A stretch of 64,000 nt of DNA from Actinobacteria bacterium HGW-Actinobacteria-1. Lineage in GTDB: Bacteria; Actinomycetota; Coriobacteriia; Anaerosomatales; Anaerosomataceae. Made by a program: the position numbers and the translations under genes. The stretch's first letter is position 1. The number at the start of each line of letters is the position of its first letter. The DNA lies in the NCBI GenBank assembly GCA_002841355.1, contig PHFB01000003.1, positions 62,001 through 126,000 of the forward strand, in the 5' to 3' direction. The notes below the pieces were generated by a model, which was given only the letters and a program-made list of their open reading frames with translations, ran no database searches and was not told the origin of the DNA. Positions 1-7,966 of this stretch are shown in pieces.

Positions 1-1
1 C

Positions 2-1411
2 ACGTCCGGCCCGTACGGCGAGAGCATGGTAATCCGCATCCTGGACACCTCGACCAAGCCGAAGACGCTGGTTGAGCTTGGCATGACCGAGGAGCAGGCG
101 GGCAGACTCTACGGCTACGCCGACCGCGCCCACGGCATGATCCTCGTCGTCGGTCCGACCGGTTCCGGCAAGACCACCACGCTCTACAGCGTGCTCACCA
201 GCATCGACGCGGAGCGTCGCAGCCTCATGTCCGTCGAGGATCCGGTGGAGTATGTGATTGCCCGCGCAAACCAGCAGCAAGTGAACGAGAAGGCGGGCGT
301 GACCTTCGAGAACCTGCTCAAGTCCTCCGTGCGGCAGGACCCGGACGTCTTGTACCTCGGCGAGATCCGCGATCAGTTCTCGGCGCGTACGGCGCTCGAC
401 TTCGCCTCGACGGGTCACCTCACCGTGACGACGCTGCACACTTCGAACGCCACTACCGCGATCTTCCGCCTCGAGCGGCTTGGCATCGAGCGCGGCATGA
501 TGGCCGATTCGGTGCTCTGCATCGTCGCGCAGCGGCTCCTGAAGCGGCTGTGCCCGGTCTGCCGGGAGGTTGCGCCGATCACCGCCGAGGAACGCGCGAT
601 GCTGGAGCCGTTCACCGATGACATCCCCGAGGAGGTCGCGCACGCGGTCGGCTGCCCGGAATGCCACGAGGGGTTCAAAGGACGGATCGGCGTGCAGGAG
701 ATCCTCGACTTCGACCGCGATGTGGCCGAGTGGATCCGCAGCGGCGTCGCAGTGGCGGAGATCAGGCAACGACTGCGCGATCGCGGCACGTACCTGCTGC
801 TCGATAGTGCGATCGACAAGATACGGACGCTCGACTTCACCGTGCAGGACGTCTACGAGCGCGTTCTGGTGGAAGAAGAGCGTGCTCCCGAGGCGAAGGC
901 GCCCGTGCATGAGGAGCTACTGCCCGGGACAGCGCCCGCGCGGCGACCGAGCTTTCCGCAGCCGTGGGGTGGCTCGGGCGGCAGCGAGTTGATCGGAACT
1001 GCAGCCTCTGGTGATGACGCGCTAGTCGGCGTTGCGGAAGCGCCGCACCGCCAGCGGGTGCTGATTGCCGACGACGATCCGCCCACCCGCGACCTGCTCG
1101 CAAGCGTACTTGCCGGCGCCGATTACGAGGTCTCGCTCGCACCCGACGGGCAGACCGCGCTCGACCGCATCGCCGAGCAGAGCTTCGACCTCATCATGGC
1201 GGACATCAACATGCCCGGCGTGAACGGGCTCGTGATGCTCGACCGCATGATGCAGGCAGGCGTAACGACGCCGATCATGATGCTCACGGGTGTGGAAGAC
1301 GGCGAAGCCGAGGCCACATGTCTGCGCATGGGTGCCGTCGACTATGTTCGCAAGCCGGTCCGGCGTGACGTGCTTCTGCTTCGCGTCCGGCGCGTGCTTG
1401 AGAGACGGTAG
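2..1411 (+). CDS. GspE/PilB-type secretion/pilus ATPase fused to a C-terminal response-regulator receiver domain (5' end missing)
   Basis: The reading frame is open from base 2 and enters in the middle of an ATPase, so the true start lies before the window. Visible residues 1-280 match the GspE/PilB catalytic half: Walker A GPTGSGKTTT near residue 50, Walker B-like DVLYLGEIRD, a His-box region, and a zinc site made of two Cys pairs (CPVC near residue 184, CPEC near 218) followed by the GRIGV motif. A Pro/Gly/Glu-rich linker follows, then from about residue 350 a complete receiver domain: the acidic ADDD cluster, phospho-acceptor Asp in ADINMPG, Thr in MLTG and Lys in RKPV. Such ATPases power type IV pilus or type II secretion assembly from the cytoplasmic face. 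The fused receiver suggests direct phospho-control, which is inference. Confidence 0.9.
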   Translation, partial: TSGPYGESMVIRILDTSTKPKTLVELGMTEEQAGRLYGYADRAHGMILVVGPTGSGKTTTLYSVLTSIDAERRSLMSVEDPVEYVIARANQQQVNEKAGVTFENLLKSSVRQDPDVLYLGEIRDQFSARTALDFASTGHLTVTTLHTSNATTAIFRLERLGIERGMMADSVLCIVAQRLLKRLCPVCREVAPITAEERAMLEPFTDDIPEEVAHAVGCPECHEGFKGRIGVQEILDFDRDVAEWIRSGVAVAEIRQRLRDRGTYLLLDSAIDKIRTLDFTVQDVYERVLVEEERAPEAKAPVHEELLPGTAPARRPSFPQPWGGSGGSELIGTAASGDDALVGVAEAPHRQRVLIADDDPPTRDLLASVLAGADYEVSLAPDGQTALDRIAEQSFDLIMADINMPGVNGLVMLDRMMQAGVTTPIMMLTGVEDGEAEATCLRMGAVDYVRKPVRRDVLLLRVRRVLERR

Positions 1412-1496
1412 CGCGTCCGAGCGGTATCATGTCGTCGTCGCGTATCCGGCCGCATGAGGCCGACCTGCAAAAGAGCTCCAGCTGAGAGGAGTCCCC

Positions 1497-2123
1497 GTGC
1501 GACCGATCGCACCGAAGACCCGGAAGACGCTCGTGTTCGGTATCGTCCTGGCGGCGCTTGCCTGTGTGGCCGCCGTCCTGCTCACACCGCCCGATGAGAA
1601 GCTCGGAGCGATGGTCCGCTTCGTCATGTTCCATGGCGCTTCCACCTGGGTGAACATGGCGACTTTCACGCTGGCTGGAGGGTTCGGCGTCGCGTACTTG
1701 CTCGGCAAGACGGGTGCCCGCAGCTGGGGTGAGGCGCTGCGATGGATCTCGCTGCCGCTGTGGACCATCAACAGCATCCTCGGCCTGCTTTCCATGCAGC
1801 TCATCTGGGGCGGCATCCTGTGGACCGAGCCGCGCCTGGCGATGACGTTCGGCGTGCTCGCCGGCGCACTCGTGATCTTCGCCGTGCAGATGCTCTTCGC
1901 CGTGCCGAAGGTGACCGCCGCGCTTGATGCGGTCCTCGCCGGAACGCTCTGGGCGCTCGTGCTCATCCTCCCGAATCTCTTCCACCCGGACAGCCCCGTG
2001 TTCCAGTCGGGCAACTGGGCGTTCATCGGCGGGTTCCTGGGAATGGTGGTCTCGATCGCTGCAGTAGCATTCATGCTGACGACGCTCATCGCGCGTAGAC
2101 CGGAGCCGACAGAAGGGGACTGA
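1497..2123 (+). CDS. CcmC-like haem-handling membrane protein (distant)
   Basis: 208 residues starting at GTG with a GAGAGGA ribosome site 6 bases upstream. Six hydrophobic segments are visible. The layout matches CcmC/CcsA haem-delivery proteins: His46 in FHGASTWV sits where CcmC has its first haem-ligand His before a Trp, a Trp-rich loop WGGILW (Trp104, Trp109) followed by EPRL resembles the family WGxxWxWDxRL signature, and His163 in LFHPDSP sits where the second ligand is expected. No other cytochrome c maturation gene is nearby. The next gene, a small membrane protein, begins 5 bases after the stop and may be a partner. The family assignment is from motif pattern only; an unrelated membrane protein remains possible. 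Confidence 0.6.
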   Translation: MRPIAPKTRKTLVFGIVLAALACVAAVLLTPPDEKLGAMVRFVMFHGASTWVNMATFTLAGGFGVAYLLGKTGARSWGEALRWISLPLWTINSILGLLSMQLIWGGILWTEPRLAMTFGVLAGALVIFAVQMLFAVPKVTAALDAVLAGTLWALVLILPNLFHPDSPVFQSGNWAFIGGFLGMVVSIAAVAFMLTTLIARRPEPTEGD

Positions 2124-2128
2124 TCGAC

Positions 2129-2626
2129 ATGGCACGTCCGACCAAGAACGCTCCACTCATCTGCGGAATCCTCTCGGCGGTGGTGGTGCTGGGCGTTGTG
2201 ATCGGTCTTGTCGCGAAGAGTCCCATAATCGTGCTGCTCGCGATGGCGCCGAGTGTCGCCTACGAGGTGTACCGCACCGAGGGCGAGACCACGCGCTGGG
2301 CGTCGTGGACGCTCGCGGGCGTGCTTGTCGTGGAGTTCTTCTTGATCGTCTTCAAGATCAGCATCGATATCGGTGCGTTCCTTGGCAGCAGCACGGAAGT
2401 GGTCGCGGGATACTCGATCCCACTCGGTGACCTGCGCATCGTGGGACCGGCGCTTATCGCGGTCTGCGCGCTCATTCTCATCACACGGACGCGTGGCGTG
2501 TTCACTCGATGGCTCGCGGTGAATATCATCGTCGCTGCGCTGGCGCTCACCTACGTGCTCGACCCGTCGGTGTTCACCGAACTCCTGCGCCAGGGCGCGC
2601 AGGAGGGGCTCAAGCAACTCGACTAG
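2129..2626 (+). CDS. Small polytopic membrane protein, unknown function
   Basis: 165 residues with an AGAAGGGGA ribosome site ahead of the ATG. There are four to five hydrophobic segments (about residues 10-45, 60-75, 100-118, 125-145) and a short amphipathic, charged tail. No catalytic motif is recognisable. It is translated immediately after the CcmC-like gene, so both are probably on one transcript and may form one membrane complex. It ends 9 bases from the stop of the convergent PLP-enzyme gene. Confidence 0.75.
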   Translation: MARPTKNAPLICGILSAVVVLGVVIGLVAKSPIIVLLAMAPSVAYEVYRTEGETTRWASWTLAGVLVVEFFLIVFKISIDIGAFLGSSTEVVAGYSIPLGDLRIVGPALIAVCALILITRTRGVFTRWLAVNIIVAALALTYVLDPSVFTELLRQGAQEGLKQLD

Positions 2627-2635
2627 CGCGAGCGC

Positions 2636-3826
2636 CTAGGCGGAGAGGACGCCCAGCTCGGCACCGATCTTCTCAAACGCCGAGAGGACGAAGTCCATCT
2701 GCGCCTCGGTATGCGATGCCATGTACGATGTGCGCAGCAGCGCGCGTCCGGGCGGCACTGCCGGCGGGCGCACCGGGTTCACGAACACGCCCTCTTCGAG
2801 CAGGCGGCGCCAGAACGCGTAGACGAGCATCTCGTCGCCCAGGACGATCGGGATGACCGGCGTCTCGCTGGTGCCGGTATCGAAGCCCATCCGGCGATAC
2901 TCGGACTGCATCCGCTGCACGGTCTTCCAGAGCTGCTCGCGGTGCTGGGGCTCAGTCTCCATCACGTCGAGTGCGCCAAGGCATGCGCCCACGCTTGCGG
3001 GTGCCATCGCCGCCGAGAAGATGAACGGCCGCGAGTTGTGGCGGATGTAGTCGATGACGTCGGCGTCTCCCGCAATGAACCCGCCGAGCGACGCGAAGCT
3101 CTTCGAGAACGTCCCCATCATGAGGTCGACATCATCGGTCACGCCGAAGTGCGCCGAGGTGCCCTCGCCGCGCGGGCCGAGCACACCGCTCGCGTGCGCG
3201 TCGTCCACCATGAGACGGGCGCCGAACTCTTTGCAGATCGCCACCATTTCGGGCAGGGGGGCGATGTCGCCCTCCATGCTGAAGACGCCGTCGGTGACGA
3301 CAAGCACGCCGCCGTGACCGTTCTCGATCGAGCCGAGCGTCTTGCGCAGGCTCTCCATATCGTTGTGGTCGTACCGCTCGACCTTGCCGTAGGAGAGCTT
3401 GCACCCGTCGTAGATGCTTGCGTGGTCGTCCTTGTCGATGACGACGTGGTCGTGACGACCGACGAGCGCGGAGATCGTGCCGAGGTTCGTCTGGAAGCCG
3501 GTGGAGAAGACGAGCACTGCCTCCTTGCCGACGAATGCCGCGAGACGCGCCTCGAGCTCCTCGTGGATGGCGAAGTTGCCGTTAAGCAGGCGAGAGCCGG
3601 TGCAGCTCGGGCCATACTTCTCCAGCGCCCATTTTGCTTTCTCACGGACGTGGGGGTGCGTTGTGAGTCCGAGGTAGTTGTTGGAGCCAAGCATCACGAG
3701 TTCGCGTCCGCCGATGCGGACCTTGGAATCGGACTCCGACTCGATCACCTGGAAGTACGGGTAGTATCCAGCTTCCTTCGCGATCGTCGGTTCCGTGTAG
3801 TCGCGACACTTCTGGAAGAGATCCAT
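2636..3826 (-). CDS. Alpha-oxoamine synthase family PLP enzyme, serine-palmitoyltransferase-like
   Basis: 396 residues. The ATG at 3826 is preceded by GAGGGGTG at good distance; the open frame runs further upstream but without a ribosome site. Alpha-oxoamine synthases condense an amino acid with an acyl-CoA with loss of CO2 (Kbl, BioF, HemA, Spt). Visible are the PLP-Lys motif GTFSKSFASLGG, the cofactor-binding VDDAHASG, and the substrate region GSNNYLGL...GSRLLNG. The N-terminal block with YYPYF, the SNNYLGLTTHP stretch and the C-terminal GVFVNPVRPPAVPP resemble bacterial serine palmitoyltransferases more than BioF, and no biotin or threonine-degradation genes adjoin. A glycine C-acetyltransferase is the main alternative. 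It is transcribed away from the riboswitch region with no visible operon partner. Confidence 0.85.
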   Translation of the reverse strand: MDLFQKCRDYTEPTIAKEAGYYPYFQVIESESDSKVRIGGRELVMLGSNNYLGLTTHPHVREKAKWALEKYGPSCTGSRLLNGNFAIHEELEARLAAFVGKEAVLVFSTGFQTNLGTISALVGRHDHVVIDKDDHASIYDGCKLSYGKVERYDHNDMESLRKTLGSIENGHGGVLVVTDGVFSMEGDIAPLPEMVAICKEFGARLMVDDAHASGVLGPRGEGTSAHFGVTDDVDLMMGTFSKSFASLGGFIAGDADVIDYIRHNSRPFIFSAAMAPASVGACLGALDVMETEPQHREQLWKTVQRMQSEYRRMGFDTGTSETPVIPIVLGDEMLVYAFWRRLLEEGVFVNPVRPPAVPPGRALLRTSYMASHTEAQMDFVLSAFEKIGAELGVLSA

Positions 3827-3925
3827 GACCACCCCTCGTTGTCCCACTGGCCTTGCGCATCCGTACGATTCTAACCGTTCTTCGCAGGTCGCGTGGCGAG
3901 TCTGTCGCATGAACGTCGATGCGCG

Positions 3926-3931
3926 TACAAT
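3926..3931 (+). promoter_or_regulatory. Candidate -10 box for the cobalamin riboswitch transcript
   Basis: TACAAT lies a few bases upstream of the first conserved part of the riboswitch aptamer and would start transcription near 3938. No convincing -35 hexamer is seen at the standard spacing, so this is tentative. Confidence 0.35.
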
Positions 3932-3934
3932 GCG

Positions 3935-4110
3935 GGACAACCGAATAGCGGTCCTGGGTGCCCGTGCGAGCGGGAGAATAGGGAAGCCGGTGAGATTCCG
4001 GTACGGACCCGCCACTGTGACGAGGAGCGTCTTTCTCGAAGTCAGGAGACCTGCCCAGGATTCCGCGATGCTGCCTTCGAGGATAAGGCTCCGTCGCATG
4101 CGCAATGCGC
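3935..4110 (+). ncRNA. Cobalamin riboswitch
   Basis: Within the 392-base gap between the PLP-enzyme gene and btuF lies a full AdoCbl-type aptamer signature: GGTGCC near 3957, GGGAAGCCGGTGAGATTCCGG (3981-4001) and then GACCCGCCACTGTGA, ending with the B12 box AAGTCAGGAGACCTGCC (4039-4055). A GC-rich inverted repeat (GCATGCGCAATGCGCGTGC, about 4096-4114) follows, and then a terminator hairpin. It sits directly upstream of the cobalamin uptake genes, so it should turn them off when adenosylcobalamin is plentiful. The exact 5' edge is approximate. Confidence 0.95.
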
Positions 4111-4131
4111 GTGCCCGGAAGACCAGGACTC

Positions 4132-4163
4132 GAAGACCCGCCACATGAGCGGGTCTTCTTCGT
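4132..4163 (+). terminator. Riboswitch-controlled intrinsic terminator
   Basis: A perfect 10-bp stem, GAAGACCCGC (4132-4141) with GCGGGTCTTC (4149-4158) and a 7-base loop, is followed by a short T-rich run. It lies between the B12 box and the btuF start, as expected for the expression platform of a terminator-type cobalamin riboswitch. Confidence 0.8.
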
Positions 4164-4218
4164 TCCGGTTGCGCTGTTCGGAAGACGGACACGTGCGTTG
4201 CGAAAGAGAGGTATCACC

Positions 4219-5142
4219 ATGAGAGGCAAGTGGATCAAAGCGGCGCTGCTCTCGGCGCTGGTCATCGCGGTGCTCGCCCTTGGCGGGTGCGGCAAGAAGG
4301 CCGAGGAGACCGCAAAGGTTCCCTCGGCATCGTTCCCGGTGACGATCACCGATGATGCCGGACGGAGCGTTACCATCCCGGCGAAGCCCGAGCGCATCGT
4401 GAGCCTCGCGCCGGCAAACACCGAGATCCTGTATTCGCTCGGCGCGCTCGATCGCGTTGTCGGCGTGACCACCTATGACGACTATCCGCCCGAGGTGAGC
4501 ACCATCGAGAAGGTCGGCGATTTCGTGACGCCTAACCTCGAGGCGATCACCGCTGCCAAGCCCGATCTGGTGCTTGTCACCACCGGCGTGCAGGCTGATG
4601 TCATCGAGAAGCTTGAGAACACCGGCGCGGTCGTCGTCGCCATCGACCCGCAGTCGCTCGAGGCGCTCTACGTGTCCATCGACACCGTTGGCAAGGCGAC
4701 CGGCGAGGTCGCGACAGCGGCCACCGTCATACAGGAGATGAAGGACGAGCTCGCGTCGATCCAGGACGCCATCGACGCAGCGCCCGTTCGCTGCTTCGTG
4801 GAAATCGCGCAGGAGCCGCTCTATACCGCCGGCGCAGGCACGCTCATCAACGATCTCATCGAGCAGGCGGGTGGGGAGAACGTCGTCACGCAGGAGGGGT
4901 ATGTCGCGTACTCGCTTGAGCAGCTGCTCAAGGACGACCCCGAGGTCTACCTCGCAACGAAGGGCTCGATGAGCGATCCCTCCACGCTCAAGGACCGCGC
5001 GGGCTACGACAAGCTGTCGGCTGTTGTGAACGGCCGTGTCGCCGTGCTCGACGACAACCTCGTCAGCAGGCCGGGACCGCGCATCATCCAGGGCGTTCGC
5101 CAGATCGCCGAGGCGCTCCATCCTGAAGCATTCGGCAAGTAG
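4219..5142 (+). CDS. btuF: Cobalamin/corrinoid ABC transporter substrate-binding lipoprotein
   Basis: 307 residues, ATG at 4219 with GAAAGAGAGG upstream. The N-terminus is a lipoprotein signal (hydrophobic run then LGGC, Cys about residue 23), so the mature protein is tethered outside the membrane. The body is a helical-backbone periplasmic-binding fold of the BtuF/FhuD class: ITDDAGRSVTIPAKPERIVSLAP, NTEILYSLGA, VGVTTYDDYPPEV, then LEAITAAKPDLV. It is the first gene after the cobalamin riboswitch and is followed 4 bases later by the permease. The riboswitch makes a corrinoid ligand far more likely than a siderophore. Confidence 0.92.
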   Translation: MRGKWIKAALLSALVIAVLALGGCGKKAEETAKVPSASFPVTITDDAGRSVTIPAKPERIVSLAPANTEILYSLGALDRVVGVTTYDDYPPEVSTIEKVGDFVTPNLEAITAAKPDLVLVTTGVQADVIEKLENTGAVVVAIDPQSLEALYVSIDTVGKATGEVATAATVIQEMKDELASIQDAIDAAPVRCFVEIAQEPLYTAGAGTLINDLIEQAGGENVVTQEGYVAYSLEQLLKDDPEVYLATKGSMSDPSTLKDRAGYDKLSAVVNGRVAVLDDNLVSRPGPRIIQGVRQIAEALHPEAFGK

Positions 5143-5146
5143 AGCC

Positions 5147-6169
5147 ATGGCAGCGGATTCGCGCCGTTCGTCACGCGCCGTCATCGCGGGGCTTGCGTTC
5201 TCGCTCGCCCTTGCCGTTGTGGCGGGCGTGATGTTCGGCGCGGTCCGCGTGCCGTTCGGCGACGTCCTCGGCGCGCTCGGTCGCGCGCTGACCGGCACCG
5301 CCACCGGCGTGGGGGATGCGGTCATCGTCGACCTGCGCTTGCCAAGAGTGCTCCTGGCGGCGCTTGTCGGGGCGTCGCTCGCTACAGCGGGCGTGCTCTA
5401 CCAGGCGCTCTTCCGCAACGCCCTTGCGGACCCGTACATCCTGGGCGTCTCTTCCGGTGCCGGTCTTGGCGCGACGATCATGCTCGTGGCTGGCGGGTCA
5501 TCGCTCCTCGGGCGCGTCGTGGGCGTGCCCCTCGGCGCCTTCGCAGGCGCCCTGCTCACCATCACGGTCGTCGTGCGCCTCGCAAGCCGGACGGGTCGCC
5601 TTGAAGCGACCTCGCTGCTGCTTGCCGGCGTTGCGGTGTCGTACACGCTGTCGGCCGTGACGTCGTTCCTTATGGTTGTTGCGCGCGAGTCTATGCAGGC
5701 GGTGGTCTTCTGGATGATGGGCGGCCTCACCGGCGCGTCATGGCCGTACGTTTGGCTGCTCACTGGTCTGCTGCTTGTGGGGCTTGCAGTACCGATGGCA
5801 TTCTCACGCCATCTCGATCTCATGCTGCTTGGCGATGAACGCGCGGGGCAGCTCGGCCTGAACGTCGAGCGCTTCAAGATCTTCGCGCTCGGCTGCGCGT
5901 CGCTTGTCGTCGCGGGAGCCGTCTCGGTCTCGGGGCTTATCGGCTTCGTCGGGCTCATGACGCCGCACATGGTGCGCCTCGTGCTCGGGCCCGACCACAG
6001 AGCGCTGCTGCCTGCCTCGGCAATTGCGGGAGCACTCGTGCTGGTGCTCTCGGATCTCATCGCCCGCATCGTCCTGGCGCCGGTCGAGATTCCCGTGGGC
6101 ATCGTGACCGCACTTGCCGGTGGGCCGTTCTTCGTGTGGTTGCTCGTGCGCAAGGAGCGTGTCCGATGA
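5147..6169 (+). CDS. btuC: Cobalamin ABC transporter permease (FecCD family)
   Basis: 340 residues with around ten hydrophobic segments and the FecCD/BtuC signatures: DLRLPRVLLAALVGASLATAG near the N-terminus, the stretch LADPYILGVSSGAGLGA, and GLIGFVGLMTPHMVR ahead of the last helices, where the ATPase docks. The ATG at 5147 is chosen because the longer open frame lies inside btuF. It shares an ATGA overlap with btuD. It forms the membrane channel for corrinoid import with BtuF and BtuD. Confidence 0.94.
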   Translation: MAADSRRSSRAVIAGLAFSLALAVVAGVMFGAVRVPFGDVLGALGRALTGTATGVGDAVIVDLRLPRVLLAALVGASLATAGVLYQALFRNALADPYILGVSSGAGLGATIMLVAGGSSLLGRVVGVPLGAFAGALLTITVVVRLASRTGRLEATSLLLAGVAVSYTLSAVTSFLMVVARESMQAVVFWMMGGLTGASWPYVWLLTGLLLVGLAVPMAFSRHLDLMLLGDERAGQLGLNVERFKIFALGCASLVVAGAVSVSGLIGFVGLMTPHMVRLVLGPDHRALLPASAIAGALVLVLSDLIARIVLAPVEIPVGIVTALAGGPFFVWLLVRKERVR

Positions 6170-7440
6170 GCGCCGGCGACGTGCTCGTGGCCTTCGAAGA
6201 CGCGAGCGTGGGTTACGGCTCGCGTGCCGTCGTCGAGCATGTGTCGTTCTCGGTCCGCGCGGGCGAGTTCGTGGGTCTCGTCGGCCCGAACGCTGCGGGC
6301 AAGTCGACGCTTCTGCGCGCGCTCACCGGCAGCGCGAGCGTGCTCGCGGGCAGCGTATCGCTCGGCGGCTCGCCGCTTGCGCGGCTCACGCCGAAGGAGC
6401 GTGCCCTGCTCGTGGGTGTCGTTCCTCAGACGCCAACCGCCGCATTCGCCTTCAGCGCGCGAGCGTTCGTGGAAATGGGCCGCAATCCGCATCTCGGCAC
6501 GATGCAGAGCGTCTCGGCCGAGGACCGCGCGGTCGTCGAGGACGTGATGCGTCTCACCGACACCGAGCGGCTGGCCGCAGAGACCATCGATACGCTTTCG
6601 GGCGGTGACTTGCAGCGGCTCACCGTCGCGCAGGCGCTCGCGCAGCAACCGCAGGTGCTGCTGCTCGACGAAGCGACCGCGCACCTCGACCTGAACCATG
6701 CGCTTCAGGTGCTCGACCTCGTGCGGCGGCTTGCCGATGAGGGGCTCGCGGTGCTCGGCGTCTTCCACGATCTCGACCTGGCGGCCCGCTATAGCGACCG
6801 CATCGCGGTGGTCGCGGCTGGACGCGTGCGGGAGCCGGTGGAGCCCGAGCGTGCGCTCGACGCAGCCGTTGTCTCGGACGTCTTCGACGTGCGCGCCGTC
6901 GTGCGCACCGACCCTGTCTCCGGGACCGTGAGCGTCACACCGATCGTGCGCGGCGCTGATGTGGCGCGCACCACGCGGGGCCCGGTGGGCGTCGTCTGCG
7001 GCTCGGGAAGCGGCGCGCGCGTCTTGCGACGCCTCGCGCAAGCTGGCGTGGGGACGTCGTGCGGCGCGCTCTCGGAAGGCGACATCGACCAGGCTGTGGC
7101 CGTGGCGCTCGGGGCGGATCTCGTCACGCTGCCGCCGTTCGGCGAGATCGACGCTGATGCGGAGGAGCGGGTCCGCTCGGCGTATAGCACTACGCGCGCG
7201 TGCGTGGTGTGCGACACCCCCTTCGGCAGGGCGAACGTTGCGAACCTCCGTGCGGCGGTGCGAGCTGGCGTGCCCCTCGTGCTCGTGGGCGAGATGACGC
7301 CGGAGCGCGACTACTCCGGCGGTGAGGCGACGGCGCTCTGGGCCGAGGCGGTCTGCGCGGGTGCGGAGCGGGTATCAGATGAAGGAGCCGCGATCGCGGC
7401 GCTTCTCGGCATGCTGGATGGAGAAGGACACGATGGCTGA
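6166..7440 (+). CDS. btuD: Cobalamin ABC transporter ATPase with an extra C-terminal domain
   Basis: 424 residues; ATG overlaps the btuC stop and AAGGAG precedes it. Residues 1-250 are a standard ABC ATPase: Walker A GPNAAGKST, Q-loop PQTPT, signature LSGGDLQRL, Walker B VLLLDEATAHLD and the switch His in FHDLD. Residues about 265-424 form a separate Rossmann-like domain starting VGVVCGSGSGARVLRRL, with VVCDTPFGRANVANL and DYSGGEATALW. BtuD proteins of many anaerobes carry such an extension; its role is not established. The last 8 bases overlap cobO, so transport and adenosylation are translationally linked. Confidence 0.93.
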   Translation: MSAGDVLVAFEDASVGYGSRAVVEHVSFSVRAGEFVGLVGPNAAGKSTLLRALTGSASVLAGSVSLGGSPLARLTPKERALLVGVVPQTPTAAFAFSARAFVEMGRNPHLGTMQSVSAEDRAVVEDVMRLTDTERLAAETIDTLSGGDLQRLTVAQALAQQPQVLLLDEATAHLDLNHALQVLDLVRRLADEGLAVLGVFHDLDLAARYSDRIAVVAAGRVREPVEPERALDAAVVSDVFDVRAVVRTDPVSGTVSVTPIVRGADVARTTRGPVGVVCGSGSGARVLRRLAQAGVGTSCGALSEGDIDQAVAVALGADLVTLPPFGEIDADAEERVRSAYSTTRACVVCDTPFGRANVANLRAAVRAGVPLVLVGEMTPERDYSGGEATALWAEAVCAGAERVSDEGAAIAALLGMLDGEGHDG

Positions 7441-7966
7441 CACGAAACGCACGGGTCTGGTGCAGGTCTATACCGGCGACGGCAAGGGCAAGACCACAGC
7501 CGGCACCGGGCTTGCGGTGCGGGCACGGGGCGCCGGGTTCGATGTCGCGTTCGTGCAGTTCATCAAAGGCGGACGGCGTTCGGGTGAGCTCGCGATGCTC
7601 GAGCAGCTCGGCGTCGACGTGTCGCGCCCGGCCGAGGTCTCGACGGGGCTGCTCGGCGCGGGACTCAATGACGAGGACCGTCGGGCTGCTACCGAGGCAT
7701 GGACGATCGCTGCCGAGGCGATCGGGTCCGGACGCTACGACGTCGTCGTGCTCGATGAGGCATGCGTGGCGCTGGCGTACGAGCTTGTCGACGAGGCCGC
7801 GCTGCTGGATGCACTTGCAGAGCGCCCGACGCACGTAGAGGTCGTCCTCACCGGGCGTGGTGCGACTCCGGCGCTGATCGAAGCGGCTGACCTCGTCACG
7901 GAGATGCGTCTCGTGAAGCACCCCTACGACCGCGGCGTGCCCGCTCGGCGCGGCATCGAGTTCTAG
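7433..7966 (+). CDS. cobO: Corrinoid adenosyltransferase, CobA/CobO/BtuR type
   Basis: 177 residues. The ATG at 7433 has GAGAAGGA ahead of it. It transfers adenosyl from ATP to cob(I)yrinic acid a,c-diamide or cobalamin. The N-terminal P-loop VYTGDGKGKTTAGTGLAVRA is diagnostic for the BtuR/CobO family, along with FIKGGRRSGE, VVLDEACVAL and the end motif VKHPYDRGVPARRGIEF. Placement after btuFCD under one cobalamin riboswitch indicates salvage of imported corrinoids. Its stop overlaps by 4 bases the stop of the convergent metallohydrolase gene. Confidence 0.95.
   Translation: MADTKRTGLVQVYTGDGKGKTTAGTGLAVRARGAGFDVAFVQFIKGGRRSGELAMLEQLGVDVSRPAEVSTGLLGAGLNDEDRRAATEAWTIAAEAIGSGRYDVVVLDEACVALAYELVDEAALLDALAERPTHVEVVLTGRGATPALIEAADLVTEMRLVKHPYDRGVPARRGIEF

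Noticed and set aside
1284-2617. Long minus-strand open frames opposite the CcmC-like gene and its neighbour
   Set aside because: Composition (His, Arg, Asp, Ser-rich), no ribosome site and no motif; typical antisense shadow in high-GC DNA.
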